From positions 1,508,001 through 1,572,000 of the forward strand of contig NZ_AP028654.1 in NCBI RefSeq assembly GCF_033097505.1: DNA of 64,000 nucleotides, written 5' to 3'. This DNA comes from Helicovermis profundi. GTDB lineage: Bacteria > Bacillota > Clostridia > Peptostreptococcales > Acidaminobacteraceae. Under the pieces are notes generated by a model, which had not been told where the DNA came from, did no database searches, and was given only the letters and a program-made list of their open reading frames with translations. This document shows positions 54,429-63,347 of this stretch, in pieces. Numbering within the stretch: the stretch's first letter is position 1; each line of letters begins with the position of its first letter. A program made the position numbers and the translations under genes.

Positions 54429-56150
54429 CCAGAATATTTATCGCCAGGAGTTTACATTGAAGAATTTGAAAGTGGTGGAGTGCCTGTAGCTGGGGTTTCA
54501 ACAAGTACAGCTGGTTTTTTAGGATTAGCACAAAGAGGAGAAGCTGAAGGATTACCAGAATTAGTTACTAGTTTTGCTGACTTTCAAAGAAAATTTGGTG
54601 GATATTTGCCAGAGAATCAATTTGGAGAATATAGATTCTTATCTTACTCTGTAGAACATTTTTTTATAAATGGTGGAAGCAGATGTTATGTAATGCGTGC
54701 TACGCCTGATGACGCAAAATCTTCAGTGAATGAAGTATATGATTTCATTAAATTTAATGCTAAAAATCAAGGGTCATGGGGAGACAGAATTAGAATATTA
54801 ATTGTACCAAGTAGTAAAGCTAAAACTCAAATTTTTGAAGATTTTGAAAACGGACAATATAAGCTTAAAAGTTCAATTGGTTTTAATGAAGGAGACATTG
54901 TAGAATTTATTGACGGTGAAGTAAAACAAATTAATAAAGTTATAATGGTACAAGATAATCTTGTCACTTTTGAGAAGCCATTTGAAGGAGAAGTAATTGA
55001 TAGTGAAATTCTGCCTACTAAATTGCTTTATACAAAAGAAATTAATATTCAGATATCATATGGTGATGAAGTAGAGAACTATGAAAAAGCCTCTTTAAAT
55101 ATTTCAAAGTCAAATTTTATTGAAAAACTATTAAAGAAATCAAATTTAATTGAAGTTAAAGTAGATAGTGATTTCATAAAAGACACAGTTACACCGTTTT
55201 TGAAATTTGCAGGTGAAAAACCTGATAGAGAAAAAGTTTGGATTGATTTAACAGATGGTAGCGATGGAAGTCTTGATAAATTAAGCCCTGCTAATTTTAT
55301 AGGATCAGATAATGGCCCTGGTAAAAGAAGTGGTATAAAATCGTTTATTGATAATGATGATGTATCTATCATGTTAGTCCCCGGAGTTACAGATCCATCA
55401 GTTCAATTAGATTTAATAGCACATTGTGAAAATAAGGCAAATCGATTTGCAATAATTGATATTCCTAAAGAAATTAAGAAAGTAAATGATTTAAAACAAT
55501 GGAGAAATATGTTTGATTCAAGTTATGCTGCTGCATATCATCCGTGGGTAAAAGTATTTGACCCTGTGGATAAAACAAATATTTTTATTCCTCCTTCAGG
55601 TTCTGTTGCTGGTATATATTCGAGAAGCGATAATACTAGAGGTGTACATAAAGCCCCTGCAAATGAGGTTGTAAGATCATGTACTTCATTAGATTGTCAG
55701 TATTCTAAAGGCGAACAGGATATATTAAACCCTATTGGAATTAATCTTATTAGAGCTTTTACAGGACAAGGTATTAGAATTTGGGGAGCAAGAACCTTGA
55801 GTTCTAATGCACAATGGAGATATATAAACGTTAGAAGATTATTTATTTTTATAGAGGAATCTGTAAAAAGAAGTACTGATTGGGTTGTATTTGAACCTAA
55901 TGATGCAGAATTATGGGCAAGGGTTAAAAGAAGTCTTGATAACTTCTTAACTGGAGTTTGGAGAGATGGTGCACTTGTAGGCAGTAGTCCATCAGATGCC
56001 TTCTTTGTAAAAATTGATAATACAACAATGACACAAGATGATATAGATAATGGAAAATTAATCTGTATTATTGGAGTATCGCCTGTCAAACCAGCAGAAT
56101 TTGTTATATTTAGATTTACTCAATTTACTGCTGAAGCTAGTGGTGAATAA
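54426..56150 (+). CDS. Contractile sheath protein
   Basis: This 574-residue sheath protein has the conserved N-terminus PEYLSPGVYIEEFESG, AGVSTSTAGFLGLAQRG, the mid-region DDVSIMLVPGVTD, and C-terminal NPIGINLIRAFTGQGIRIWG plus RRLFIFIEESVKRSTDWVVFEPN, all typical of phage/Afp2-4/PVC sheaths. Only one sheath gene is seen, unlike the three of Afp. No upstream in-frame start exists, because TAA occurs at 54402. Confidence 0.96.
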   Translation: MPEYLSPGVYIEEFESGGVPVAGVSTSTAGFLGLAQRGEAEGLPELVTSFADFQRKFGGYLPENQFGEYRFLSYSVEHFFINGGSRCYVMRATPDDAKSSVNEVYDFIKFNAKNQGSWGDRIRILIVPSSKAKTQIFEDFENGQYKLKSSIGFNEGDIVEFIDGEVKQINKVIMVQDNLVTFEKPFEGEVIDSEILPTKLLYTKEINIQISYGDEVENYEKASLNISKSNFIEKLLKKSNLIEVKVDSDFIKDTVTPFLKFAGEKPDREKVWIDLTDGSDGSLDKLSPANFIGSDNGPGKRSGIKSFIDNDDVSIMLVPGVTDPSVQLDLIAHCENKANRFAIIDIPKEIKKVNDLKQWRNMFDSSYAAAYHPWVKVFDPVDKTNIFIPPSGSVAGIYSRSDNTRGVHKAPANEVVRSCTSLDCQYSKGEQDILNPIGINLIRAFTGQGIRIWGARTLSSNAQWRYINVRRLFIFIEESVKRSTDWVVFEPNDAELWARVKRSLDNFLTGVWRDGALVGSSPSDAFFVKIDNTTMTQDDIDNGKLICIIGVSPVKPAEFVIFRFTQFTAEASGE

Positions 56151-56166
56151 AAAAGGAGGGAAATAA

Positions 56167-56595
56167 ATGGCTGAAAGAAAAGATCCAATAAGAAATTTTA
56201 GATTTAAAGTTTCAGTAGGTGGAGCGGAAGCAGGATTTAATGAAGTAAGTGGATTTGATATTTCAATTGATGTCATAGAGTATAGAGAGGGTGACGATAA
56301 AACAACACCAAATAAATTATCAGGTTTATCTAAGTATTCTAATATTACACTTAAACATGGTGTTACAGATTCTATGGATTTATATAACTGGATTAAAGAT
56401 TGCGTCGAAGGTAAAATCGAAAAGAAAGTTATAACTGTTGTTGCACTTGGTGAAGATGCAACTGCACTAGCTACATGGGAAATCGTAGAAGCATGGCCTG
56501 TTAAGTATACTGCGCCTGATTTTAATGGTACCGGTTCAGAAGTTGCAATTGAGTCTATGGAAATTGCACATGAAGGATTAAAAAGAACAGCATAG
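56167..56595 (+). CDS. Inner tube protein (Afp1/gp19-like)
   Basis: This 142-residue tube protein of the T4 gp19 family opens KDPIRNFRFKVSVGGAEAGFNEVSGFD and has YREGDD, KYSNITLKHG and DLYNWIKD motifs, ending in the VAIESMEIAHEGLKR strand. It forms hexameric rings inside the sheath. Ribosome site AAGGAGGGAAATAA is strong, as expected for an abundant subunit; a hairpin follows the stop. Confidence 0.96.
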   Translation: MAERKDPIRNFRFKVSVGGAEAGFNEVSGFDISIDVIEYREGDDKTTPNKLSGLSKYSNITLKHGVTDSMDLYNWIKDCVEGKIEKKVITVVALGEDATALATWEIVEAWPVKYTAPDFNGTGSEVAIESMEIAHEGLKRTA

Positions 56596-56602
56596 TTTAT
56601 AA

Positions 56603-56658
56603 AAACATTAGCTTGAACTTAAATTTTAATATTTTTAATTTACTTCAAGCTAATGTTT
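56603..56658 (+). terminator. Partial terminator or processing hairpin after the tube gene
   Basis: AAACATTAGCTTGAA (56603-56617) pairs perfectly over 15 positions with 56644-56658; the 26-nt loop can form a small AT stem. ATTTTAATAAAG follows, a weak U-tract. Lying inside the operon, it may stop part of the transcripts or protect the upstream sheath-tube mRNA, raising those subunits over the downstream baseplate genes. Confidence 0.65.
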
Positions 56659-56694
56659 ATTTTAATAAAGATTAATAATAAAAGGAGATATATT

Positions 56695-57072
56695 ATGGCA
56701 TTTCAAACAATTTTCGAATTTACTTTACCAAGAGGATATATAGATAAAAAAGGTAATTTACACAAAATTGGTAAAATGAGATTAGCAACCGCTTCGGATG
56801 AAATAGCACCACTTAGAGATCCTCGTGTTGTACAAAATCCAAACTATCTTACTATTATTCTTCTATCGAAAGTCATAACTGAATTAGGTGATTTAGAAAA
56901 TATAGACACTTCAGTTATTGAAAATCTATTTACTGCAGATCTTGGATATTTACAAGAATTATATAATAGAATAAATCAATATGCAGATGCAAGTATTGAT
57001 TTTAAGTGTCCTCATTGTGAAAAAGATATTGAGGTTGATATGAATTTTTTGGGGGAGAACATAAACTGGTAA
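56695..57072 (+). CDS. T4-type baseplate hub assembly chaperone
   Basis: This 125-residue protein has the sequence GKMRLATASDEIAPLRDPRVV and a CPHC pair near the C-terminus, matching the T4 baseplate assembly chaperone family (PF12322) found in eCIS loci. ATG at 56695 follows AAAGGAGATATATT; the frame from 56653 runs through the hairpin and is not used. Its last codons contain a T TTT TTG heptamer (57045-57051) from which a -1 slip would fuse it to the next gene. Confidence 0.85.
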   Translation: MAFQTIFEFTLPRGYIDKKGNLHKIGKMRLATASDEIAPLRDPRVVQNPNYLTIILLSKVITELGDLENIDTSVIENLFTADLGYLQELYNRINQYADASIDFKCPHCEKDIEVDMNFLGENINW

Positions 57073-57254
57073 AATATCCTGAAAAAAAACTTTATGAAGA
57101 AATGTCTTTTATTTCTTATTACTATCATTGGTCATATGAAGAGGTTATGAATCTTGAACATAAGGAAAGGAAAAAATGGTGTAGTGAAATATCAAAGATT
57201 AACCGTAAAGTAAATGGAGATGAAAGCAAAAAAAATATTTTCGATGTTTTTTGA
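57066..57254 (+). CDS. DUF6760-type small baseplate-associated protein with no standard start
   Basis: The frame encodes KYPEKKLYEEMSFISYYYHW followed by SYEEVMNLEHKERKKWCSEI and SKIN. This fits the DUF6760 pattern (YP-L-LYEE-AFIAYHFHW, LEH-eR-W--EI--IN) found next to the hub chaperone in eCIS. From its in-frame stop at 57036 there is no ATG, GTG or TTG before the conserved start; only CTG at 57066, eight bases after GGGGGAG. The alternative is a -1 frameshift from the chaperone gene at 57045-57051, which would give a product of about 186 residues spanning 56695-57254. Confidence 0.8.
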   Translation: MVKYPEKKLYEEMSFISYYYHWSYEEVMNLEHKERKKWCSEISKINRKVNGDESKKNIFDVF

Positions 57255-57288
57255 TTTTACTAGTAGTATGTAAAAATTGAGGTGTGTT

Positions 57289-57747
57289 ATGGCAGGAAAA
57301 GAAGATAATTTGTATGGTAAAGATACTAGTAAAAGAAAAGTTGGGTTAAATTTTAATTTTGGATTAGAAATTGATGGAATGGTTGAAATTAGTTTTATGA
57401 AGGTAAGTGGAATATCTTCTGAAGTTGAATTTCTAACCTATAATGAAGGTGGTGTTAACGACTACGAACATCATATTCCTACAAAAGTAAAATATTCAAA
57501 TATTGTTCTAGAAAAAGGCGTTACAAAATCTGATGTGTTATTTAAGTGGTTCAAAAGAATTCAAGCTGGCATAATAGAAAAAAAGAATTTTTCTGTAATA
57601 CTATGGAACAATGAATTTAAAGTTATTAAAAGATGGAATTTTATTGAAGGCTATCCAGTTAAATGGTCATTATCAAACTTTGAAGCTCTTGGAAATGGAG
57701 TGTCAATTGAAAGTATTGAATTTACACATAATGGATTCAATACATAA
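57289..57747 (+). CDS. Second tube / tube-initiator protein (Afp5-like)
   Basis: This 152-residue protein is related to the first tube protein: KVGLNFNFGLEIDGMVEISFMKVSGI, KYSNIVLEKGV, and the ending VSIESIEFTHNGF. In Afp/PVC the second tube-like protein joins tube and baseplate hub. ATG 57289 follows TTGAGGTGTGTT. Separated from DUF6760 by 34 bases. Confidence 0.92.
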   Translation: MAGKEDNLYGKDTSKRKVGLNFNFGLEIDGMVEISFMKVSGISSEVEFLTYNEGGVNDYEHHIPTKVKYSNIVLEKGVTKSDVLFKWFKRIQAGIIEKKNFSVILWNNEFKVIKRWNFIEGYPVKWSLSNFEALGNGVSIESIEFTHNGFNT

Positions 57748-57767
57748 CAGCTTAAAGGGGAATTTTT

Positions 57768-60700
57768 ATGATAAAATTTATTCAAAAAATAGATGAATCT
57801 AAATTTGAATTGAATATTACAGCAAAAAAAATTTCTAAGATATCTATTATAGATATTTCTGTACCTTTTATAGCTAAGTCATTTAATGGATACGTTATTC
57901 TAGATTATTTAGTGAACAATAATAGTGAAGAAGAAGGTGTTATTACAAATTCAATTGATCAAACTACGAATATATATAATAATACCTTAATACAAAATAT
58001 GTACTATGAAGAAAAATTTGATATTCTAAAATTCAAAAAAAAAAATAAAAATATAAAGTTAAATAACTTTGAATATACAGATGAAAATTTTTTTTATAAT
58101 TTTTTAAATAGAACTTTATTTAATGACACTTTATGTAGATATACTTTAAATAACAATTTGTTAAATAAAGTTATGTTGAATGACATTTATAATGATAATG
58201 AATTTAGAAGTAATAATATAATAAGTAGTGAAATATCAAATGAAACCAGAGCTTTTTTAAATAATAATCATAGTGAAATTAATAGCAAAACAGATAAGAC
58301 AAATATTGATAAAATTAATAATATTAAATTATATTTTGAAAATTATAAAACATATAAAAAACTAGCTAAAAAAATATCTATGTATAATTATATAAAAAAA
58401 GAAACTCTTAAAAGGTCAAATAGAGAACAATATGATAGTAATAAATATATTGAAAATATAAGTAGTGATCTTTTTGAAAATAAAAATTTCGATAATTTTG
58501 TAAGCAAAAATTCTAAACTTAATATTGATAATAATCTAAATAGTTATCATAAAAAGTTTTCAATCTCTTCAAATATAAAAACTGAACTATCAAAAAAAAA
58601 TAATTATTTGCACAAAGCAAAATTTAATTCAATAAACAAAATTTCTAATAATATTTTAACAATTAATAGTAAAAAATATAACGATACATTGTATTTAAAA
58701 TCAGTAATGAATAACAAAGTTTTAGATAATAAAGTTTTGAGTGATAATACAATTTTACAGAAAAAAATCACAAGTAATAGGTTCGAAAGTCATAGTGAAA
58801 CAAGAAATAATATAATAAAGAATAATGCTAAAAAATTTGTGAATATTGATGAATCAGTACATAGTAATAACAATTTATTAACAGGCGATTATAGTAAAAA
58901 AAATAATGAATTCTCTGAAAGCAATTTAAATGAATTTAACAATAATTATAGTATAAGAAAAAGTTTATTAATTACTAACGAAGATGACTTGATCAGTTTT
59001 AATAATAATGATATTAAAACTATTAATAGCATGCAAAATGAAAGCAAAAATATATTTAATTCAAATACGAGTTCAAATAATTTTAAGTCATACATTAAGC
59101 TAAATGAAGATGTAATTACTGAAAACTCAAATGTGTTTAATGCCAAAATGAGTTCAAATAATTTTAAGTCATACATTAAACTAAATGAAGATGTAATTAC
59201 TGAAAACTCAAATGTGTTTAATGCCAAAATGAGTTCAAATAATTTTAAGTCTTACATTAAGCCAAATGAAGATGTAATTACTGAAAACTCAAATGTGTTT
59301 AATTCAAATACGAGTTCAAATAATTTTAAGTCATACATTAAGCTAAATGAAGATGTAATTACTGAAAACTCAAATGTGTTTAATGCCAAAATGAGTTCAA
59401 ATAATTTTAAGTCATACATTAAACTAAATGAAGATGTAATTACTGAAAACTCAAATGTGTTTAATGCTAAAATAAGGTCAAATAATTTTACAAGTGATAG
59501 TAAGTCAAAAGACTTTATATTGAATGAAAGAAATTTATATGAAATAAAACATAAATTTAATTATTTCGATGAAATAAACTTTAATGAATCAAATTATAAA
59601 TATGACAAATTGAAGTTTGCATATGTGACTACAATAAAATCGTTTATTTCTTCTAAAAATAACAGTAATGTTTTAGAAGAAGAAAATAAAAATGAAAATA
59701 TTAATACTAATACGAACTTGTTTACTAATAATAATAGATTGAGCTATCTTGCAATTAAAATTAATAACAATAATGATTACAAAAATGACAAGTATAATCG
59801 CTCACATATGATTAATTTGATCTCTACTAATGTAAGCTCTAATAATAATATAGTTTACAAAATTAATGAAAATGATAATAAATATAAAAATAATTTATCT
59901 TATTCAAGTTTGTACTTTCGAAAAAACATTAAAAAAAATAGTCAATATAATACTCCCGATTATAATAGTATTTTAACAAATATTATTATAAATAATTCAA
60001 GCAATTTAAATAATACACCTAATTACCATTTGAAAAAAACTTCAAAACAAATGCATAATTTGAAATTTGTTAGTACTAATAATTTGTTTTTGGAAAAAAT
60101 CAGTAACAAGAATCCAACTGTCAACACTGAAAATACTAATATAAATAATTTAAGCAGCAATATAAAACACAATACTATTAATAATTTTGTGAATATATTG
60201 CCTAGAAATTATAATATTAAAAATAGTAAAAATTATGCATTAGACGACCACGCCATCAATATTGAGAATAAATTATCTGCATATACTCATAATTTAGAAT
60301 TTCTTATTAAAAGAACAAAATTTTATGATGCTAATAAATCACCCATTATAAAAAATGATTTTTTTTCTAATGCTAATAGTAATAAAAATATAATAACAAG
60401 CTTAAATAGAAATGATTTAAAAGTTAATAAAAATATCAATTTATATCCAAGTAACTATCTGTTGATGGAAAAATCATTTAACAACTTATCAAATTTTGAA
60501 ATTGCTGATTTTTTTGAGAATAAAAATCACACTGAGAATACTGAAAATAAATTTGAAATTAAAAAAGATATAAAACTTTTATTAAGTAGCATCAGTTTTA
60601 AAAATTCAGAGTTTACGAACAATAACTATAGGCAGTTGAATAATAATACTCTAATTAAAGAAAACACGAGTAGTAAACTATATAATAATTCAATTCTTAA

Positions 60701-63347
60701 TAAATTTTATATGAATAATAATTTAGAGTTATTAGGTTCATTCTGGTACAAAAATATAATCAATAATTATTTAGAAAATTATATTTATTCAAAAATTAAC
60801 AGCAATAATAATGCTGTTGAAAATAGTAGTTCAGATATAATAACTAATTTATTTCATAAAATCACAAAATTGAATAATCAAATTAATTTTGAAGACAATG
60901 AATATATTTCAAATTCTTCGACTATATATGATGTATTTAACTTAAGAAAAAATTCTATAAATAAAACAAAAATGGCTAATATTGATAAAATAATAAACAA
61001 AAAAGAAGTAAAATATGATTTGTTTAATAATTTTTCTAAAAATAATTTTATTACTGAAATACAAAATCCTAGTAGAAACAATAAATTGAATTTTAGTGAT
61101 ATGTATTTTAACTATTTATTAAAGAAATCCAATTATAAAAAAAAGAATTACATTTCAATTAATTCCAATAATTTATTTGAAGATTTAGAACTAAAGTACT
61201 ATTTTGATAATGATACAGTTTACAAGAAAACAGAAAATGTAAAAAATTTAGAGTTGCTTGATGAAATATTTAATGTGGCCATTTTAGTTAATAAAAATCC
61301 AATTTACGATAATATGCCTACTGATGATACAGTATATAATGATCTAACAAAAAATAGTGCAAGCAAGAAAAATCTATTATCAAATACTTTAACTTACAGT
61401 ACCTTTTTAATAAATGATGTGAGGAAATATGGAATTAAAAGTCATAACTGGTTTTTGCAACAAAGTAAATTTATAAATAATAATAATGAGGTAACAACTA
61501 CTAATTTTAAGAATTTAGATTTATTAAAAGAACATGATAAATATAAAGAAGTACAACATATACATGATTATGGAGTTGAAAGTTATAACTTAATATTAAA
61601 TAACTTTATTAATAGTACTCTTTTAATGAGTAACAAAATTAATATTTTGAGTAAATCAATATCTAGTAAGAAAAATAATTTATTTGAATTAATGACAGAC
61701 TCGACATATAATAATATTTTTTCAAATAATACTAATGTTAGTAGCCTAAATAAGGATAATAAAATTGCACTAAATCTATCTCAAGAAAGTTATAACGAAT
61801 ATAGTATTAGAAAATCAAATCTCAATACGGAAGCAAAAATTGAGACGTTGAATTTTTTGAATCAAAAGAAATTTTTAATTAATAGAAATGATATAGTAAC
61901 TAATAATTTTAACAATTTAGATTTATTGAAAGAAACTGATAAATTTAAAGAAGTTCAACATTTACACGAATATGGTGTTGAAAGTTATAATTTATTATTA
62001 AATGACTATAAATTAAATAAATTTACTAATAGTAATTCATTAATGTGTGGCAAGATTAATATTCTGGATGAATTGAAATTCACTACAAAAAATAATTTGT
62101 TTGATTTAATGTCAGATTCAACATACAATAGTAATTTTTTAAATAGTACTAATACTAGTAGAGTTAACAAGGTTAATAATATCGCATTAAATCTAGCTCT
62201 AGAAAATTTTAATGAGTATAATATTAGAAAATCATATTTCAGTACAGATTCTAAAATATCTTTATTAAATTTTTTGCAACAAAGTAAATTTTTAAATAGT
62301 AATCATGAGATATCAACTAATAGTAATAACTCATCATATGCGAACATGTATTTTAATAATAATGATGTAAATAACAATTACATTTCAAAAGAACTAATTG
62401 ATTATATTGATAAATCTAATATATTGGAATACAAAAGAAAGTTAGAAAATTTAAAAATTAATAAAACTAAATTAATTAATTACAAAGTATCCAATAGCTT
62501 ATTGCAATTTAGACCATTGGAAACATCTCATAATAGTAACTTGATGAAAATAAAAAATAAGTTTGATTTAATTATGCTAAATAGTGATGAGTATAATATT
62601 AGTAATAAGTATAAATATAAATATAGTAATAAATATAAAAATAGTAAATCAGAACATATATATTCTAAAGATAAGGGTGAAATTATTAATATAAATAATG
62701 CTATTAAAACTGAGAATAATATTAACATAAAAAGTAATAATAAATATAATTTGCACAATAATAATAATAATGAAAGTAAAAGTATAATAGAAAATGAAAT
62801 TGCTAATGGTATTTTCATGAATAATAAATATATCGAAAGAATTATTAGCAAGAATAAACTTATACAAAACAGAAATGATAACTTTAATATATTTTCAAAA
62901 TCTAATTATAGTAATCTAACTAACAAAAAATTAGAATTACTCTCTATATTAAAACTAAATAATGTAGAGACTAGTACTATGGTAACTAATGTTAAATCGA
63001 ATTTAAGTGATTTAAATTCACATTTACAATTTAATTATTCAAATATCACAAATCTTGATAATCATAACGATTATGATATCGTTTATGAAGATAAAAATTA
63101 TAAAAATTCATTAGATAATAATACAATTATTTATAAGAGTAAGGAAATAGATAATACAAATATGCAATCAAAATTAGAGAAGACTATGGTTGAAATAGAA
63201 GAAATTAAAAAAGCATTGGAAGATAAAGATTTTAAAGAAAAAAATAAAAGAATAGAGAAAGTAGATTTAAATAAATTGTCAGATGATCTTTTGAGACAAT
63301 TTAACACTAAGTTAAAAAGAGAAAGACAAAGAAAAGGAATGATATAA
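57768..63347 (+). CDS. Giant asparagine-rich repeat protein in the injection-system locus
   Basis: The frame encodes 1859 residues without a stop in very AT-rich sequence, so it is maintained. Asn is by far the commonest residue; Lys, Ser and Ile follow. No signal peptide. Residues 1-60 (KFIQKIDESKFELNITAKKI) may form a small fold. Five 27-residue tandem repeats plus a partial sixth occur at about 428-575; a 134-139-residue unit is repeated at 1230-1500. The C-terminal 60 residues are charged and helical and end LSDDLLRQFNTKLKRERQRKG, reminiscent of short proteins at this locus position in other eCIS (from memory, unverified). Good ribosome site AAAGGGGAATTTTT. Confidence 0.75.
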   Translation: MIKFIQKIDESKFELNITAKKISKISIIDISVPFIAKSFNGYVILDYLVNNNSEEEGVITNSIDQTTNIYNNTLIQNMYYEEKFDILKFKKKNKNIKLNNFEYTDENFFYNFLNRTLFNDTLCRYTLNNNLLNKVMLNDIYNDNEFRSNNIISSEISNETRAFLNNNHSEINSKTDKTNIDKINNIKLYFENYKTYKKLAKKISMYNYIKKETLKRSNREQYDSNKYIENISSDLFENKNFDNFVSKNSKLNIDNNLNSYHKKFSISSNIKTELSKKNNYLHKAKFNSINKISNNILTINSKKYNDTLYLKSVMNNKVLDNKVLSDNTILQKKITSNRFESHSETRNNIIKNNAKKFVNIDESVHSNNNLLTGDYSKKNNEFSESNLNEFNNNYSIRKSLLITNEDDLISFNNNDIKTINSMQNESKNIFNSNTSSNNFKSYIKLNEDVITENSNVFNAKMSSNNFKSYIKLNEDVITENSNVFNAKMSSNNFKSYIKPNEDVITENSNVFNSNTSSNNFKSYIKLNEDVITENSNVFNAKMSSNNFKSYIKLNEDVITENSNVFNAKIRSNNFTSDSKSKDFILNERNLYEIKHKFNYFDEINFNESNYKYDKLKFAYVTTIKSFISSKNNSNVLEEENKNENINTNTNLFTNNNRLSYLAIKINNNNDYKNDKYNRSHMINLISTNVSSNNNIVYKINENDNKYKNNLSYSSLYFRKNIKKNSQYNTPDYNSILTNIIINNSSNLNNTPNYHLKKTSKQMHNLKFVSTNNLFLEKISNKNPTVNTENTNINNLSSNIKHNTINNFVNILPRNYNIKNSKNYALDDHAINIENKLSAYTHNLEFLIKRTKFYDANKSPIIKNDFFSNANSNKNIITSLNRNDLKVNKNINLYPSNYLLMEKSFNNLSNFEIADFFENKNHTENTENKFEIKKDIKLLLSSISFKNSEFTNNNYRQLNNNTLIKENTSSKLYNNSILNKFYMNNNLELLGSFWYKNIINNYLENYIYSKINSNNNAVENSSSDIITNLFHKITKLNNQINFEDNEYISNSSTIYDVFNLRKNSINKTKMANIDKIINKKEVKYDLFNNFSKNNFITEIQNPSRNNKLNFSDMYFNYLLKKSNYKKKNYISINSNNLFEDLELKYYFDNDTVYKKTENVKNLELLDEIFNVAILVNKNPIYDNMPTDDTVYNDLTKNSASKKNLLSNTLTYSTFLINDVRKYGIKSHNWFLQQSKFINNNNEVTTTNFKNLDLLKEHDKYKEVQHIHDYGVESYNLILNNFINSTLLMSNKINILSKSISSKKNNLFELMTDSTYNNIFSNNTNVSSLNKDNKIALNLSQESYNEYSIRKSNLNTEAKIETLNFLNQKKFLINRNDIVTNNFNNLDLLKETDKFKEVQHLHEYGVESYNLLLNDYKLNKFTNSNSLMCGKINILDELKFTTKNNLFDLMSDSTYNSNFLNSTNTSRVNKVNNIALNLALENFNEYNIRKSYFSTDSKISLLNFLQQSKFLNSNHEISTNSNNSSYANMYFNNNDVNNNYISKELIDYIDKSNILEYKRKLENLKINKTKLINYKVSNSLLQFRPLETSHNSNLMKIKNKFDLIMLNSDEYNISNKYKYKYSNKYKNSKSEHIYSKDKGEIININNAIKTENNINIKSNNKYNLHNNNNNESKSIIENEIANGIFMNNKYIERIISKNKLIQNRNDNFNIFSKSNYSNLTNKKLELLSILKLNNVETSTMVTNVKSNLSDLNSHLQFNYSNITNLDNHNDYDIVYEDKNYKNSLDNNTIIYKSKEIDNTNMQSKLEKTMVEIEEIKKALEDKDFKEKNKRIEKVDLNKLSDDLLRQFNTKLKRERQRKGMI
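59049..59490 (+). repeat. 81-bp in-frame tandem repeats
   Basis: Units start at 59049, 59130, 59211, 59292, 59373 and a degenerate one at 59454. Each encodes a 27-residue unit beginning N-[IV]-F-N and containing SSNNFKSYIK and EDVITENS. Units 1/4 share SNT and 2/5 share AKM, showing that a 243-bp block of three units was duplicated. Confidence 0.95.
61455..62320 (+). repeat. Long imperfect repeats of about 400 bp
   Basis: Unit A starts at 61455 (LQQSKF), unit B at 61857 (LNQKKF) and a partial C at 62274 (LQQSKF). A and B share NLDLLKE, KEVQH, VESYNL, STYN, ALNL and EYxIRKS blocks. The period is 402 then 417 bp. Confidence 0.9.

Noticed and set aside
58946-59227. Minus-strand frame with apparent repeats
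   Set aside because: The repeats are the complement of the 27-residue coding repeats of the giant protein.
59049-59490. Tandem repeats considered as a CRISPR array
   Set aside because: The 81-bp units are contiguous with no unique spacers, keep one reading frame and lie inside a coding gene.
57768-63347. Giant gene as a decayed pseudogene
   Set aside because: It has a good ribosome site, no internal stop over 1859 codons in AT-rich DNA, and repeats that all keep frame.
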